Source of the DNA: Oreohelix idahoensis
Taxonomy: Eukaryota > Mollusca > Gastropoda > Stylommatophora > Oreohelicidae
Length of the DNA: 64,000 nucleotides
Assembly (NCBI GenBank): GCA_024509875.1
Contig: JAMPIV010004939.1
Coordinates: 204,001-268,000, forward strand
Direction of reading: 5' to 3'
The translations under genes and the position numbers were made by a program. The notes beneath the pieces are model-generated. The model was not told the origin of the DNA. It searched no databases and saw only the letters and a program-made list of their open reading frames with translations. This document shows positions 25,173-36,900 of this stretch, in pieces; the stretch's first letter is position 1; each line of letters starts with the position of its first letter.

Positions 25173-26876
25173 TAGAGATGGCTACTGTGTTTATGTGTCG
25201 AAACAATGTGTCGAAACTGCGTCGTACCCGAACGATTCGATGCGCAGATTTTTGCGGTGTCGAAACAGTGTCACGTCCTGTCTGTTTTGCAGAGACACAT
25301 TGTCTCACGCAGATTCGACACATAGCCTGCTTCGAACAGCAGCTTCAGTTCCCGTCTGCCTCGCTGTTTTGCAAAAGGCACACTGTATCATTGTCTCATG
25401 TGTCAAGCGTGCGCTACATATGGCGTTCATAGATAGTATGGAAAATCAAACAAGTCATAATTTTTTTTTAAATAATTCCTCAGGACTGAAAGAGGCTTAC
25501 TACTATTAGGTGTCTGCTCGGTTTGAGTTGAATCATTGTCGCTGACTGTACCTATTCTAGTTTTATATAATGTGTCATTATTACTGTTATTATTATAATT
25601 TTTTTCACTTTTACTGCAGCTGTCAGCATGTTCCCCTTGCATATCATCATAATGAAAACGACTGTGTAAAATTCTTAACAGTGGTCACACGAAATACCAC
25701 AGATTTACTGCTACTAACGAGAATAAGTAAATCTACATACTAGGACTTGTCACGACTCATGTCTCATTGTTTCAGTTAATTTACTTGTAGTCTGCTGTTT
25801 CGAAACAGTTCCATAGTTTTATTTCATCCAAGCGCTTATTATACGCATGTTACGGTACTCTTGATTCCTAACTTCAGGCACTCTCGTAAAAAAAACATGT
25901 TTTGTTTATACATAAAATAGTGTTTAAAACTTGTGTTCAAACTCATATAATCTTCATTTATGGCGGGGAGAAGCCCTGTTTAGGATTATTTTGTAAAGAT
26001 CAAAGACAACAAAGTAAAATGTAACGTGTGTTCTGGTATTTTATCATTCAAGGGTTCGTCAACTTCCAGTATGACTAGGCACTACAGATGGCTAGTGTGT
26101 GTATGAACGGTATGTGTCGAAACAATGCTTCGAAACAGCGAGCGATTCGACACTTCCTGCTTGTTTCTTAAAAGGGCCGTCTGCCTCGCTGTTTTGCAGC
26201 GACACACTGTCTGAGCCTATGTAAAATTTGAATCAACCGTTCGGAACATTAGTATGGAATATCAAACATCTCATATGTCGCAGGGGTGTAGTATGATGAC
26301 TTGATTTTACAAGTGATCTTAATTTTGCTGACCAGTTATAGACACTGGAAATTGTGTCAGTGTTGTCACCCTTTGTTGCAAAATGTTTTAGGCGCTATGT
26401 TAAAGTTGCAAAGTGTCAGTGAGTTCGTATAAATGTAATATACACTTTATTAGCTCTGCTTGATATGTGTACTCGGTGTGGATTTGAATCATTGTCTACC
26501 AAATCTAGCTTACTCTAGTTTGATATCATGTGTTATTATTACTGTTATTATTATTGTTGTTTTTTATTATTTTCCCATATACTGCAGCTATCATCATATC
26601 TACGTTTTATTACATCATAATGAAGACTTGTGTAAAAATATTGAATTGTGGTCACACGAAACGCCATAGATTTTCACACACGACAGTAAAAACAGAGGAA
26701 AGTGTCTCACACAGTTCATGTATACCCGCGCCGGTACTGTCTATAAGAGACTTCTTTCTCCCCGATACGGGCAATTGTGTCGTTGTGTCGTTGTGTCGAC
26801 TCACTGTTTCGAAACAGTTTAAATCACTGCGCTAACTGTTTCGAAACAGTTGAGTGTGTCAATTTGCCCACCTCTA
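25173..26876 (+). mobile_element. hAT-like DNA transposon, non-autonomous, nested in pol
   Basis: Flanked by the 8-bp duplication CCTCTGAC. The ends are short imperfect inverted repeats: TAGAGATGG on the left, and the complement of TAGAGGTGG on the right. Inside, a module of about 0.8-0.9 kb occurs twice in direct orientation (from about 25177 and from about 26093), diverged from each other. The palindrome CTGTTTCGAAACAG recurs, near 25797, 26809 and 26835, as expected of subterminal transposase-binding sites. A decayed BED zinc-finger start of a hAT transposase is visible at 25963-26094. It has no complete transposase. Confidence 0.85.
25963..26094 (+). pseudogene. hAT transposase N-terminus (BED zinc finger), decayed
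   Basis: From an ATG the frame reads 'MAGRSPV', then a TAG stop where BED fingers carry a conserved Trp, then 'DYFVKIKDNKVKCNVCSG' and 'STSSMTRHYR'. The CxxC pair and the following His match the BED finger found at the N-terminus of hAT/ZBED transposases. The coding is cut off where the second internal module begins. Confidence 0.7.
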
Positions 26877-26884
26877 CCTCTGAC

Positions 26885-27464
26885 TGACCTCACAAAGAAA
26901 GGTTGTCCTGATAAGGTCATATGGGATCAAAAGTGCGAACACGCGTATAGCACTTTGAAAGGACAGTTGTCTGCATACCCCATTTTGAGGTTGCCTGACC
27001 TCAAGAAACCTTTTGTACTGAGAGTCGACGCGTCAGGTCAGGGCATCGGGTCAACACTGCTTCAAGCCGATGACAGTGACCTGAACATGCTATTTCCAGT
27101 TGCCTATGGCAGTCGGAAATTAAATATAGCGGAACGGAACTACAGCGTAGTTGAAAGGGAATGTCTTGCTCTGATTGACGGTATCAGACGCCATCATGAG
27201 TTTCTTTATGGTACATCGTTCACGGTGCAAACAGACCACGCTCCGTTAGCATTTCTTGGTGCCAATAAAGAATTTAACGCTAGGATCATGCGTTGGGCCC
27301 TCCTTCTAAGCGTCTATTCTTTCAAAGTGGAATATATTCCGGGAAGACAGAATGTCGGGGCTGATTTTCTGAGTAGAAACTGGTCTACAGAGGAAGAAGA
27401 GCAAACTGAAGATACCACTCATCCTAAAATCACCAATCAGGTCACCTCCATTGTCAAAAAATGA
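26885..27464 (+). pseudogene. pol: pol: RNase H domain of the Gmr1-like element
   Basis: Continues the reverse-transcriptase frame exactly when the hAT insertion and one target duplication are disregarded. RNase H motifs are FVLRVDASGQGIGS (first Asp), VERECLALIDGI (Glu), VQTDHAPLAFL (Asp) and NVGADFLSR (last Asp), in the usual spacing for Ty3/gypsy RNase H. It degrades the RNA strand of the RNA-DNA hybrid during reverse transcription. Its stop is at 27462-27464, with no integrase after it. The piece is cut off from RT by the transposon and so is not functional in this copy. Confidence 0.9.
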
Positions 27465-27466
27465 AA

Positions 27467-27487
27467 ACATGAAAAATGGTTTCATGT
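27467..27487 (+). promoter_or_regulatory. Perfect 8-bp stem-loop before the polypurine tract
   Basis: ACATGAAA, a 5-base loop, then TTTCATGT. It lies just after the RNase H stop and just before the polypurine tract. Confidence 0.6.
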
Positions 27488-27489
27488 CT

Positions 27490-27503
27490 AAAAGTGGGGA
27501 CGA
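27490..27503 (+). promoter_or_regulatory. Polypurine tract
   Basis: AAAAGTGGGGACGA immediately before the 3' LTR, in the expected place for plus-strand priming. Confidence 0.7.
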
Positions 27504-27504
27504 T

Positions 27505-29939
27505 TGTGACGTACGTCTAGTTTGACAAGTGAATTCTCCCTGATATGATGGATGATTTAAAGGGACTTTTAGCTTTTCATAACATTAGAACCCCTGAACA
27601 TTTGTTGTAACTTTTCGTTTGCCAGAACGCATTCCACCGGGACTCATGTAGGATACAGCGACGAGATCAAAGAGACAGAACTGAGGATCTTAGGGGAGAC
27701 TATCGGCGCTATCAAAGACAGTAGTTTTCCCTGATACGAGACGCAGTTGCTTGCCGCTAATTTCGCGTCTCGGTGTCAATCGAGGAACCGAGCGAACGGG
27801 GGAAAGCGAAACGGGCAGCAGCGAGCGGATACGAAGACCAGGGGGCGGCTTCTTCTCTTGATTTGGCGGTCAGATCCCCAAAAGTTCGTGAGATCAAATA
27901 AGTTGTCAAGTTTATCATGTCCCACTCAACTTACATTTCATTTTAGCTAAATAGACCATGTAGAACTAGACACGTTATCACTCGCTGGCCAGACCTTTAC
28001 AGAAGCACTAGCTTTATTGAAATCTTGTTATAGATTTTCCCCTGGATTTTATATATATTTGCAGTGATTTCTATTTCTGTGCAAAGCGGTAATATATATT
28101 GTGTAAAGTGATCAGTGGTCTAGCTCAGTCATTCTATTTAAAGGGATTTTTGTGTTAATTTAAATCTATTTAATTAAACCATCTCAAGAGTTCCAGTTTT
28201 AAATATAATGATCTATCTATTATATTATTTCAAAAGATAATAGATGCTTAAATTAACTTTTAAAGTCGCGAAGGAATTTATAATTAATAAATTCAGTTAA
28301 GTCCTAGTTTTATAGATGTGTGTTTTTAACCACTAGAACTCGCGCAGTGTTTATTAAATACATAATTAAATACGCGAGCATATATATAATAGGCTTAACG
28401 GGAAATTCATCGCGCTTTAGAAGGTTATTTGTTTTCGGTATATTACATGTCTTTTTTTTTCTTTCATACAGAGTGATCGTAACCTGTGCGATCCCAGCAT
28501 TAAGAAAGCAATAAAGAAATCAATCTAAGCAAAGCAAAGCATAAACAGTGTGTAGAGTTCCCCTGACGCAGAACTTGTTGAGACTGTGTAAATTTTTAAT
28601 CTTTGAGGCGATTCTATGTTTGGAATTCCGCTATCTAACTTATAGCAAAGAAAGCACACCCAAAGACAAATTTAACGCACCATCAAACAACTTAAGTCGT
28701 AACGGGAAGAAGAACACTGGCCCGAGCTTTGTTAGTTTACTGACACAGAGAGATAATTCATAATTTCCTGAACAGTGATGTGACTAGTTTTCTCACTGGA
28801 CTTAAACCATACCTCACGGATAAAGTGTACCAGCACGCGTAAGAATTTTATTATCAGCGGCATAGTCAAATAGACCACACCATCCTCACCCCGGTATCAG
28901 AGACCGTGCCCTCCCATAGAAACTGTTATTAAGAAAAGAGACACAACTACAGATTCATTTTCCAGCGATTACGGGATCCTTTTATGTGCTGACCGCCTAC
29001 CCGATAATCTGGGGCTAGAACTTGAACAAACACTCATACATTTAGTTGAGGTGTAACTGCTGTTGTGTTATTCTATGGAGTGCAAGATTTTTTCACAATC
29101 GGTAAGTGAGAGCAAGATGAGTGAAGGCCTTTGCTAGCGCGTGTATGAATGACAGGAAATTAATTCTTTTGTGTGACCATTTTGTTAACTTGCTTACCTG
29201 GTAACATATATCTTTTCTGTATACCCTACATTGTTCCTTTAAGTGGGATAGTTGATAATTTGTTAACTCTGTTTAAAACCACCTCCTTTCCATTTGCTTA
29301 GTAAAGGGAAGAACAGCTGGGAAGAACAGGGTTTTTTTTCTATCACTTATACCTAACTTGGTAACACCTCTTTCAGAGTAATTAACTTTACTGTTAGGTT
29401 AACGTACCCGTGTTCCTGATATTATCTATCTCTGGACTGGGTTTGTCTTTGTCTAATGAGCGGGAAGGGCTTAGTCGATACCAATCTTCTTCACCCCCTC
29501 CCAAACTTGTTATTTGCATTTGTGTACTTATGATAATTTATGTAATATCTGATATTTTTAGTGATTGATGTTTAAAGTGAATAAAATCACACAAACTCAT
29601 TTAGTTCTGTGTGTTGGATATACCCAAAGCCCAACTTTTCCCCTATTCGTTTATTATAGTTTGTATCAACGTCGTGTGTGTGTTTGAAAACACCAAATCG
29701 GTGAGCGCGCAGATGCGAGTCTGGAAAACTGGCAAATAATTGTTTGACCAGGAGAGTGAAAGAGAAGATTGAGAGACACGATTTGTCGTAAATAAGTCTG
29801 TCTTTACTCTCCTCCAGCACGCTGTGAAGTAACTATTAAATCTCTACATTTTCTATCACTGAGCTTTCCATCATCATTTTCCACTCTAAACCGGACCACT
29901 ATTTCTACGACTCTTTTCTCTCAAAATAAATTTACGACA
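27505..29939 (+). repeat. 3' LTR of the Gmr1-like element
   Basis: 2435 bp, same ends as the 5' LTR, about ten differences by eye (for example near 28088, 29330, 29590 and 29653). Followed by GGTGG. Confidence 0.96.
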
Positions 29940-30745
29940 GGTGGTGAGATTTGATGATTGCGAGATTTGATGATGGGGAGATTTAATGATTTATGAGATA
30001 TGATATGATGATGAGATAAGATAGGGTGAGGTTTGATGATGGTGAGATTAGATGATTGTGAGATATGATATGGTGTTGAGATAAGATAGGGGTGAGATAT
30101 GATAATGAGATATGATGATTGTGAGATACGATGATGATGAGATGAGTTAGGATGATGATGAGATACGATGGTGGTGAGATATGATTATGGTAAGATTTGA
30201 TAATTGTGACATATGATATGATGATGAGATATATTTTGGTGGTGAGATATGATGATGAGATATGATGGTGATGAGAAATTATGATGGTGAGATACGATGA
30301 TTGTGAGATATGATGATGGTGAGATTTGATGATTTTACGATATGATATGATGATGATGAGCTATGATGATTGTGAGATATGATGATTCTGAAATATTTTA
30401 TGATGATGAGACATGATGGTGGTGACATATGATGATTATTAGATATGATATGATGATGAGATACGATGATGGTGAGATATGATGATAGTGAGGTGTGATA
30501 TGATGATGAGGTATAATGTTTGTGAGATATGATATGATGATGAGATATGATATTGTGATGAGATATAATGATTGTGAGATATGTTATGATGATGAGATAT
30601 GATGGTTGTGAGATTTGATGATTGTGAGATATGTTATGATGATGAGAAACGATAATGAGATATGATGATGGTGAGATTTGGTGATGTTGAGATATGATGT
30701 TTGCGAGACATAATGATAGTGAGATATGATAGGATTATGAGATAT
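29940..30745. repeat. GATGATGAG-type minisatellite, right part
   Basis: Resumes the array of 17663-18010 after the retrotransposon. Units such as 'gagatatgatgatggtgaga' are irregular. Confidence 0.9.
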
Positions 30746-30945
30746 GATTCGTTGTGACCTTTACCTTGGGAAAAACTAATCAGTGACGCATTAAGGGCAA
30801 TGGCGCACGAAAATTAAGTCAGTGAAGTGCATAGATACACTAACTGTTGTTCAAGACACTTAATTTATATTTCGGTTTTGAAAAAACAATTTCTGTGAGA
30901 TAACTAACATGTTTACACGTCTATGTATTTTTGTTACTCAAACAG

Positions 30946-31032
30946 TGGGTGCAACAACCGAACCAACGACGACAACTCCAAGTCTCTTCACAGATGCTCC
31001 TTACAGAATAGGGGCTATTAAAGAGAAAGAGA
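30946..31032 (+). CDS. Membrane receptor, extracellular stalk exon
   Basis: 87-bp exon bounded by an acceptor (ttactcaaacag) and a strong donor (gtaagt at 31033). In the frame fixed by the next exon it encodes 28 complete residues beginning GATTEPTTTTPSLFTD, a Thr/Pro-rich and probably O-glycosylated stalk, then a charged piece ending AIKEKE. It starts after one base of a codon and ends with one base of the next, so both flanking introns are phase 1, a common arrangement for exons of modular extracellular proteins. Exons upstream of it are not certain; the Ig-like segments at 8.4 and 10.3 kb are candidates. I cannot name the protein. Confidence 0.65.
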
Positions 31033-31254
31033 GTAAGTATAAATTACAATTATAAACAAACATTAGTAATATGCTTTGACAAACTGAAAGATCTGTCACT
31101 GCTAGGAAAATATTGTAATGTTAGCAGATATACCCGGCGTTGCCCGTGTAAAAAAAATAATTGAACTATTAATATATCCCCTGGTTGCAGTACATCTGAG
31201 TCACCATTATTATCTCAGAACCCGGACCAACCCTCCGCGGTTAATTCTTGGATT

Positions 31255-31890
31255 AACCCAATGATTACTATACATCTCACCTCCAGCATATCTACTATAA
31301 TCATGTTCTCCATTGTACCTCTCACGACCACATCTCCCCCAGTTATGTCATCCACCATACTTCTCACCTCCTGCACATCTCCTCCAGTCATGTCATCCAC
31401 CATACTTCTCACGACCACATCTCCTCCAGTCATGTCATCCACCATACTTCTCACCTCCAACATATCTACTCCAATCATGTCCTCCATTGTATCTCTCAAC
31501 TCCTAGCACACCCATTCCAATCATGTCCTCCATTGCCCCTCTTACCTCAGCACATCTACTCCAGTCATGTCCTCCACTGCACCTCTCAGCACCGACATAA
31601 CTACTCCAATCATGTCCTTCACTAAACCTCACACTCCCAGGACATCTACCTCAATCATATCCTCCCTTATACCTCTCACTCCGAGCACACCTATTTCAAT
31701 AATTTCCTCCACTATATCTTTCACCTCCAGCACATCTAATTCAATCATATCTTCCACCATACCTCTCACCTTCAATACATCTACTCCAATCGTGTCCTCC
31801 ACCATACCTTTCACCTCTAGACCATCAATCGTATCCTCTACCATACCTTTCACCTCTAGACCATCAATCGTTTCATCCACTGTACTTCCT
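31255..31890. repeat. 45-bp minisatellite, open on both strands
   Basis: About 14 diverged units containing 'ctcacctccagcacatctac' and 'tcatgtcctccac'. Because 45 is a multiple of three, frames stay open: on the + strand a Ser/Thr/Pro-rich mucin-like repeat, on the - strand an acidic 'VRGMVEDMIGVD' repeat. It lies 220 bp after the stalk exon. No splice sites join it convincingly to the gene, so it is annotated as repeat. Confidence 0.85.
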
Positions 31891-32159
31891 TAAGTTCGGT
31901 TATTTTGGTGGAGACCAAGAGTATACAGTTTCTCCCCTTCCATAGAAATAACCTTATCTTCTATGACAATTAAAGCAGTTTTGTAAATGTAATCATTGTA
32001 ACCAATTTCCATTTCAGAGTGTATTAACTGAGCCTGATGTTTAAAATCTTCTGTAAGATCTTCTCTGTATTTCATCCTTAGGGCTAGTGGGTCACCAACT
32101 CCACAGGTTCTAAGTAGAATGTCATCTGATGTTTCTTCCTGTGTGCTATAATGAAGACT
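31890..32159 (-). CDS. Possible minus-strand terminal exon, unknown protein
   Basis: A minus-strand frame is open for 89 codons from a good acceptor (ttttttggttcgtctacttttag, read on the minus strand) to a stop at 31890-31892. It includes 'DDILLRTCGVGDPLALRMKY', 'EDLTEDFKHQAQLIHSEMEI' and 'DYIYKTALIVIEDKVIS'. The composition looks like a real folded domain, and I do not recognise it. The likely upstream exon at 32373-32430 does not join it in this frame: splicing at the second of two adjacent AGs would give a 24-codon ending instead. It could be an exon of a nested gene, a pseudogene or a chance frame. Confidence 0.4.
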   Translation of the reverse strand, partial: SLHYSTQEETSDDILLRTCGVGDPLALRMKYREDLTEDFKHQAQLIHSEMEIGYNDYIYKTALIVIEDKVISMEGEKLYTLGLHQNNRT

Positions 32160-32372
32160 CTAAAAGTAGACGAACCAAAAAAATTAAAACCCATATCTTG
32201 TTGAATCCTTTTTTTTTTATAAATGGGAAATACATTGATATATCGACACAACATTAACATTTTGGGAAACAATAAATTAATGTCTAACTTTCAATACCAA
32301 AGAAACATTACGTCCCCTGTTTATGTAGGTGACAAACCGACAGACGTTCAAAAATAGAGATTAAAAACTTAC

Positions 32373-32430
32373 GCCCATATACAACTATTCTTTCTTGAGT
32401 GTTTCTGCCAATCACGCCTCTGGCTTGTAT
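32373..32430 (-). CDS. Possible minus-strand internal exon
   Basis: 58 bp between a pyrimidine-rich acceptor (cctttctgtttag) and a consensus donor (gtaagt), both read on the minus strand. One frame is open: IQARGVIGRNTQERIVVYG plus one base. It lies 213 bp before the candidate terminal exon. The splice sites are better than expected by chance, but the frame relation to the next exon is unclear. Confidence 0.4.
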
Positions 32431-32539
32431 CTAAACAGAAAGGACGTGAACGTAAAGACAGTTAAACAAAACGGAAGTAAACATACAAGTAGTTAAACAG
32501 AAAAGTCAATGATTGATTAAAAAAACAAACAGGTAATAA

Positions 32540-33080
32540 CGGTGATACAAAAATAGGAAATGGACAGTGATATAAATATAGATAGTAGACAGTGATATAA
32601 AAATAGGAAATTGGCAGTGATACAAAAATAGATGGTAGACAATGATACAAAAATAGGAAATTGACAGTGTTACAAATATAGAAAGTAGACAATGATATAA
32701 AAATAGGAAATTGGCAGTGATACACACATGGATAGTAGACATTGATACAAAAATAGGAAATTGGCAGTGATAGAAATATAGATAGTAGACAGTGATACAA
32801 AAATAGGAAATTAGCAGTTATGAACAGTGATATAAAAATAGATGATGGGCAATGATAGATAAAATAAGTAATGGGCATGATCTAAAAATAGGTAATGGAC
32901 AATGATACAAAAAGTAAGTAATGTGCAGTGATACAAAAATAGATAAGAGAAAATGATGCAAAAATAGGTACGGTAATGGACAGTGATAAAAAAATAAGTC
33001 GAACAAAAGAATACAAACAAAGGTAACGGACAGTAATACAAAGATAAGTATTGAGCAATATGCCGTGTTATAGGTCTTAT
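32540..33080. repeat. Degenerate ~30-bp minisatellite
   Basis: Units like 'cagtgatacaaaaataggaa' and 'gatagtagacagtgatataa' in about 18 copies. Long hydrophobic open frames on the minus strand are a by-product of the repeat. Confidence 0.85.
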
Positions 33081-33173
33081 GTTCGTAAGTCCACTCTTTA
33101 CTAGGTTTAGTACCTTGCATCATTTTCATATCATACACGATTTTCATATCATATACCATTCTTATACAATTCT

Positions 33174-33480
33174 TAACAACCTGGTGACCTGGAAACTCTC
33201 TGGCTTAAATTCAAGGACATTATAAAGACAGCTGCAGCAGATGCCCGACTTGGGATGAAGAGGAAGAGGACACCTTGGTGGACAGAGGAAGTTAAAGAGA
33301 AAATAAGAGGAAAGAAAAAGGCATGGAAACAATACTTAGGAGCTAAAAGCATAGCAGGAAAAATAGAGAAATATAGAGAATATGTGATACTCAGAACAGA
33401 AGCAACGAACAAGGTGCTACCCAGCAAAACAAAAATCTTGGGAAGAATTCGGAAACCTCTACACCTCACGGTAGAAGAGG
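33174..33480 (+). mobile_element. Non-LTR retrotransposon fragment with internal deletion
   Basis: One frame reads 'LWLKFKDIIKTAAADARLG', 'KRTPWWTEEVKEKIRGKKKA' and 'WKQYLGAKS', the conserved linker between endonuclease and reverse transcriptase in RTE/Jockey-type elements. It passes directly into 'cacctcacggtagaagagga', a sequence that ends the separate LINE tail at 38985. The RT domain between them is missing. Confidence 0.75.
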
Positions 33481-33904
33481 AACGACTAAGTAAGTATCAT
33501 TATTATACAGTATATCATTTTCACATCCCTATCTCTCAGAACTGTATATTGTACAAAGAAACACCTTGTTATAATTACAGGGGCTATTAAATAGAATAAT
33601 AATAAATTATGAACTTAGCACTTTATAAAAATAAAAAAATGTGTGAAGAAAGCATTTTAGAAACAGAAAGCACTTAAAAGTGTAAAGATAGAACTTTATA
33701 AACAGAATAACAATGATCTGTAAAGATATCACTTTACAATTTTAAACAGATTTAAAATAAATTGTGAAGAGGGAACATCACATGAAAAAAAGAAACTTAT
33801 TATAAAGGTAGGAAATTATGAGAGGTAGAAAGTAAATTGTAAGGACATGAGTTACTAGGCAGAGAGCAAATAGTCATATAAATTTTGTTAAAAGAAATAC
33901 TATA
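33481..33904. other. Unassigned AT-rich stretch
   Basis: A-rich with loosely repeated 'aaacagaa' and 'gtaaagata' phrases. No exon seen. Confidence 0.5.
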
Positions 33905-36900
33905 CAATGAGACACGTACCAGTGGAACAAGAGATGACAAGAACAAGACACGTGCCAGTGGAACAAGAGATGACAAGAACAAGACACGTGCCAGTGGAAC
34001 AAGAGATGACAAGAACAAGATACGTGCCAGTGGAACAAGAGATGACAAGAACAAGACACGTGCCAGTGGAACAAGAGATGACAAGAACAAGACACGTGCC
34101 AGTGGAACAAGAGATGACAAGAACAAGACACGTGCCAGTGGAACAAGAGATGACAAGAACCAGACACGTGCCAGTGGAACAAGAGATGACAAGAACCAGA
34201 CACGTGCCAGTGGAACAAGAGATGAGAAGACAAGAGATGACAAGAACAAGACACGTGCCAGTGGAACAAGAGATGACAAGAACAAGACACGTGCCAGTGG
34301 AACAAGAGATGACAAGAACCAGACACGTGCCAGTGGAACAAGAGATGACAAGAACAAGACACGTGCCAGTGGAACAAGAGATGACAAGAACAAGACACGT
34401 GCCAGTGGAACAAGAGATGACAAGAGATGCCACAAGAGATGACAAGAACAAGACACGTGCCAGTGGAACAAGAGATGACAAGAACCAGACACGTGCCAGT
34501 GGAACAAGAGATGACAAGAACAAGACACGTGCCAGTGGAACAAGAGATGACAAGAACAAGACACGTGCCAGTGGAACAAGAGATGACAAGAACAAGACAC
34601 GTGCCAGTGGAACAAGAGATGACAAGAACCAGACACGTGCCAGTGGAACAAGAGATGACAAGAACCAGACACGTGCCAGTGGAACAAGAGATGACAAGAA
34701 CCAGACACGTGCCAGTGGAACAAGAGATGACAAGAACAAGACACGTGCCAGTGGAACAAGAGATGACAAGAACAAGACACGTGCCAGTGGAACAAGAGAT
34801 GACAAGAACAAGACACGTGCCAGTGGAACAAGAGATGACAAGAACCAGACACGTGCCAGTGGAACAAGAGATGACAAGAACCAGACACGTGCCAGTGGAA
34901 CAAGAGATGACAAGAACAAGACACGTGCCAGTGGAACAAGAGATGACAAGAACAAGACACGTGCCAGTGGAACAAGAGATGACAAGAACCAGACAAGTGC
35001 CAGTGGAACAAGAGATGACAAGAACAAGACACGTGCCAGTGGAACAAGAGATGACAAGAACCAGACAAGTGCCAGTGGAACAAGAGATGACAAGAACCAG
35101 ACAAGTGCCAGTGGAACAAGAGATGACAAGAACAAGACACGTGCCAGTGGAACAAGAGATGACAAACACGTGATGACAAGAACAAGACACGTGCCAGTGG
35201 AACAAGAGATGACAAGAACAAGACACGTGCCAGTGGAACAAGAGATGACAAGAACAAGACACGTGCCAGTGGAACAAGAGATGACAAGAACAAGACACGT
35301 GCCAGTGGAACAAGAGATGACAAGAACAAGACACGTGCCAGTGGAACAAGAGATGACAAGAACAAGACACGTGCCAGTGGAACAAGAGATGACAAGAACA
35401 AGACACGTGCCAGTGGAACAAGAGATGACAAGAACAAGACACGTGCCAGTGGAACAAGAGATGACAAGAACAAGACACGTGCCAGTGGAACAAGAGATGA
35501 CAAGAACAAGACACGTGCCAGTGGAACAAGAGATGACAAGAACAAGACACGTGCCAGTGGAACAAGAGATTGCCAGTGGAACAAGAGATGACAAGAACAA
35601 GACACGTGCCAGTGGAACAAGAGATGACAAGAAACAAGACACGTGCCAGTGGAACAAGAGATGACAAGAACAAGACACGTGCCAGTGGAACAAGAGATGA
35701 CAAGAACAAGACACGTGCCAGTGGAACAAGAGATGACAAGAACAAGACACGTGCCAGTGGAACAAGAGATGACAAGAACAAGACACGTGCCAGTGGAACA
35801 AGAGATGACAAGAACAAGACACGTGCCAGTGGAACAAGAGATGACAAGAACAAGACACGTGCCAGTGGAACAAGAGATGACAAGAACAAGACACGTGCCA
35901 GTGGAACAAGAGATGACAAGAACAAGACACGTGCCAGTGGAACAAGAGATGACAAGAACAAGACACGTGCCAGTGGAACAAGAGATGACAAGAACAAGAC
36001 ACGTGCCAGTGGAACAAGAGATGACAAGAACAAGACACGTGCCAGTGGAACAAGAGATGACAAGAACAAGACACGTGCCAGTGGAACAAGAGATGACAAG
36101 AACAAGACACGTGCCAGTGGAACAAGAGATGACAAGAACAAGACACGTGCCAGTGGAACAAGAGATGACAAGAACAAGACACGTGCCAGTGGAACAAGAG
36201 ATGACAAGAACAAGACACGTGCCAGTGGAACAAGAGATGACAAGAACAAGACACGTGCCAGTGGAACAAGAGATGACAAGAACAAGACACGTGCCAGTGT
36301 AACAAGAGATGACAAGAACAAGACACATGCCAGTGGAACAAGAGATGACAAGAACAAGACACGTGCCAGTGGAACAAGAGATGACAAGAACAAGACACGT
36401 GCCAGTGGAACAAGAGATGACAAGAACAAGACACGTGCCAGTGGAACAAGAGATGACAAGAACCAGACACGTGCCAGTGGAACAAGAGATGACAAGAACA
36501 AGACACGTGCCAGTGGAACAAGAGATGACAAGAACAAGACACGTGCCAGTGGAACAAGAGATGACAAGAACAAGACACGTGCCAGTGGAACAAGAGATGA
36601 CAAGAACAAGACACGTGCCAGTGGAACAAGAGATGACAAGAACAAGACACGTGCCAGTGGAACAAGAGATGACAAAAACAAGACACGTGCCAGTGGAACA
36701 AGAGATGACAAGAACAAGACACGTGCCAGTGGAACAAGAGATGACAAGAACCAGACAAGTGCCAGTGGAACAAGAGATGACAAGAACAAGACACGTGCCA
36801 GTGGAACAAGAGATGACAAGAACCAGACACGTGCCAGTGGAACAAGAGATGACAAGAACAAGACACGTGCCAGTGGAACAAGAGATGACAAGAACCAGAC

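Larger units (their letters stand above)
18011..29939 (+). mobile_element. Gmr1-like Ty3/gypsy LTR retrotransposon, full length with nested insertion
   Basis: Two nearly identical LTRs bracket gag, protease, integrase, reverse transcriptase and RNase H, in that order. Ordinary Ty3/gypsy elements have integrase last; the Gmr1-type group has it before RT, as here. The 5-bp target duplication and roughly ten LTR differences seen by eye over 2.43 kb point to a recent insertion. The coding region is broken by four frame changes, each at a simple run, and by a hAT-like element at 25173-26876. No envelope-like frame exists: RNase H ends 40 bp before the 3' LTR. The element lies in an intron or upstream region of the membrane receptor, on the same strand. 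Confidence 0.93.

Noticed and set aside
25178..25509. Extension of the pol frame past residue 727
   Set aside because: This reads into the hAT-like insertion; the residues match no retroelement domain.
32462..33159. Hydrophobic multi-pass membrane protein on the minus strand
   Set aside because: Overlapping frames all arise from the AT-rich ~30-bp minisatellite; no start or splice support.
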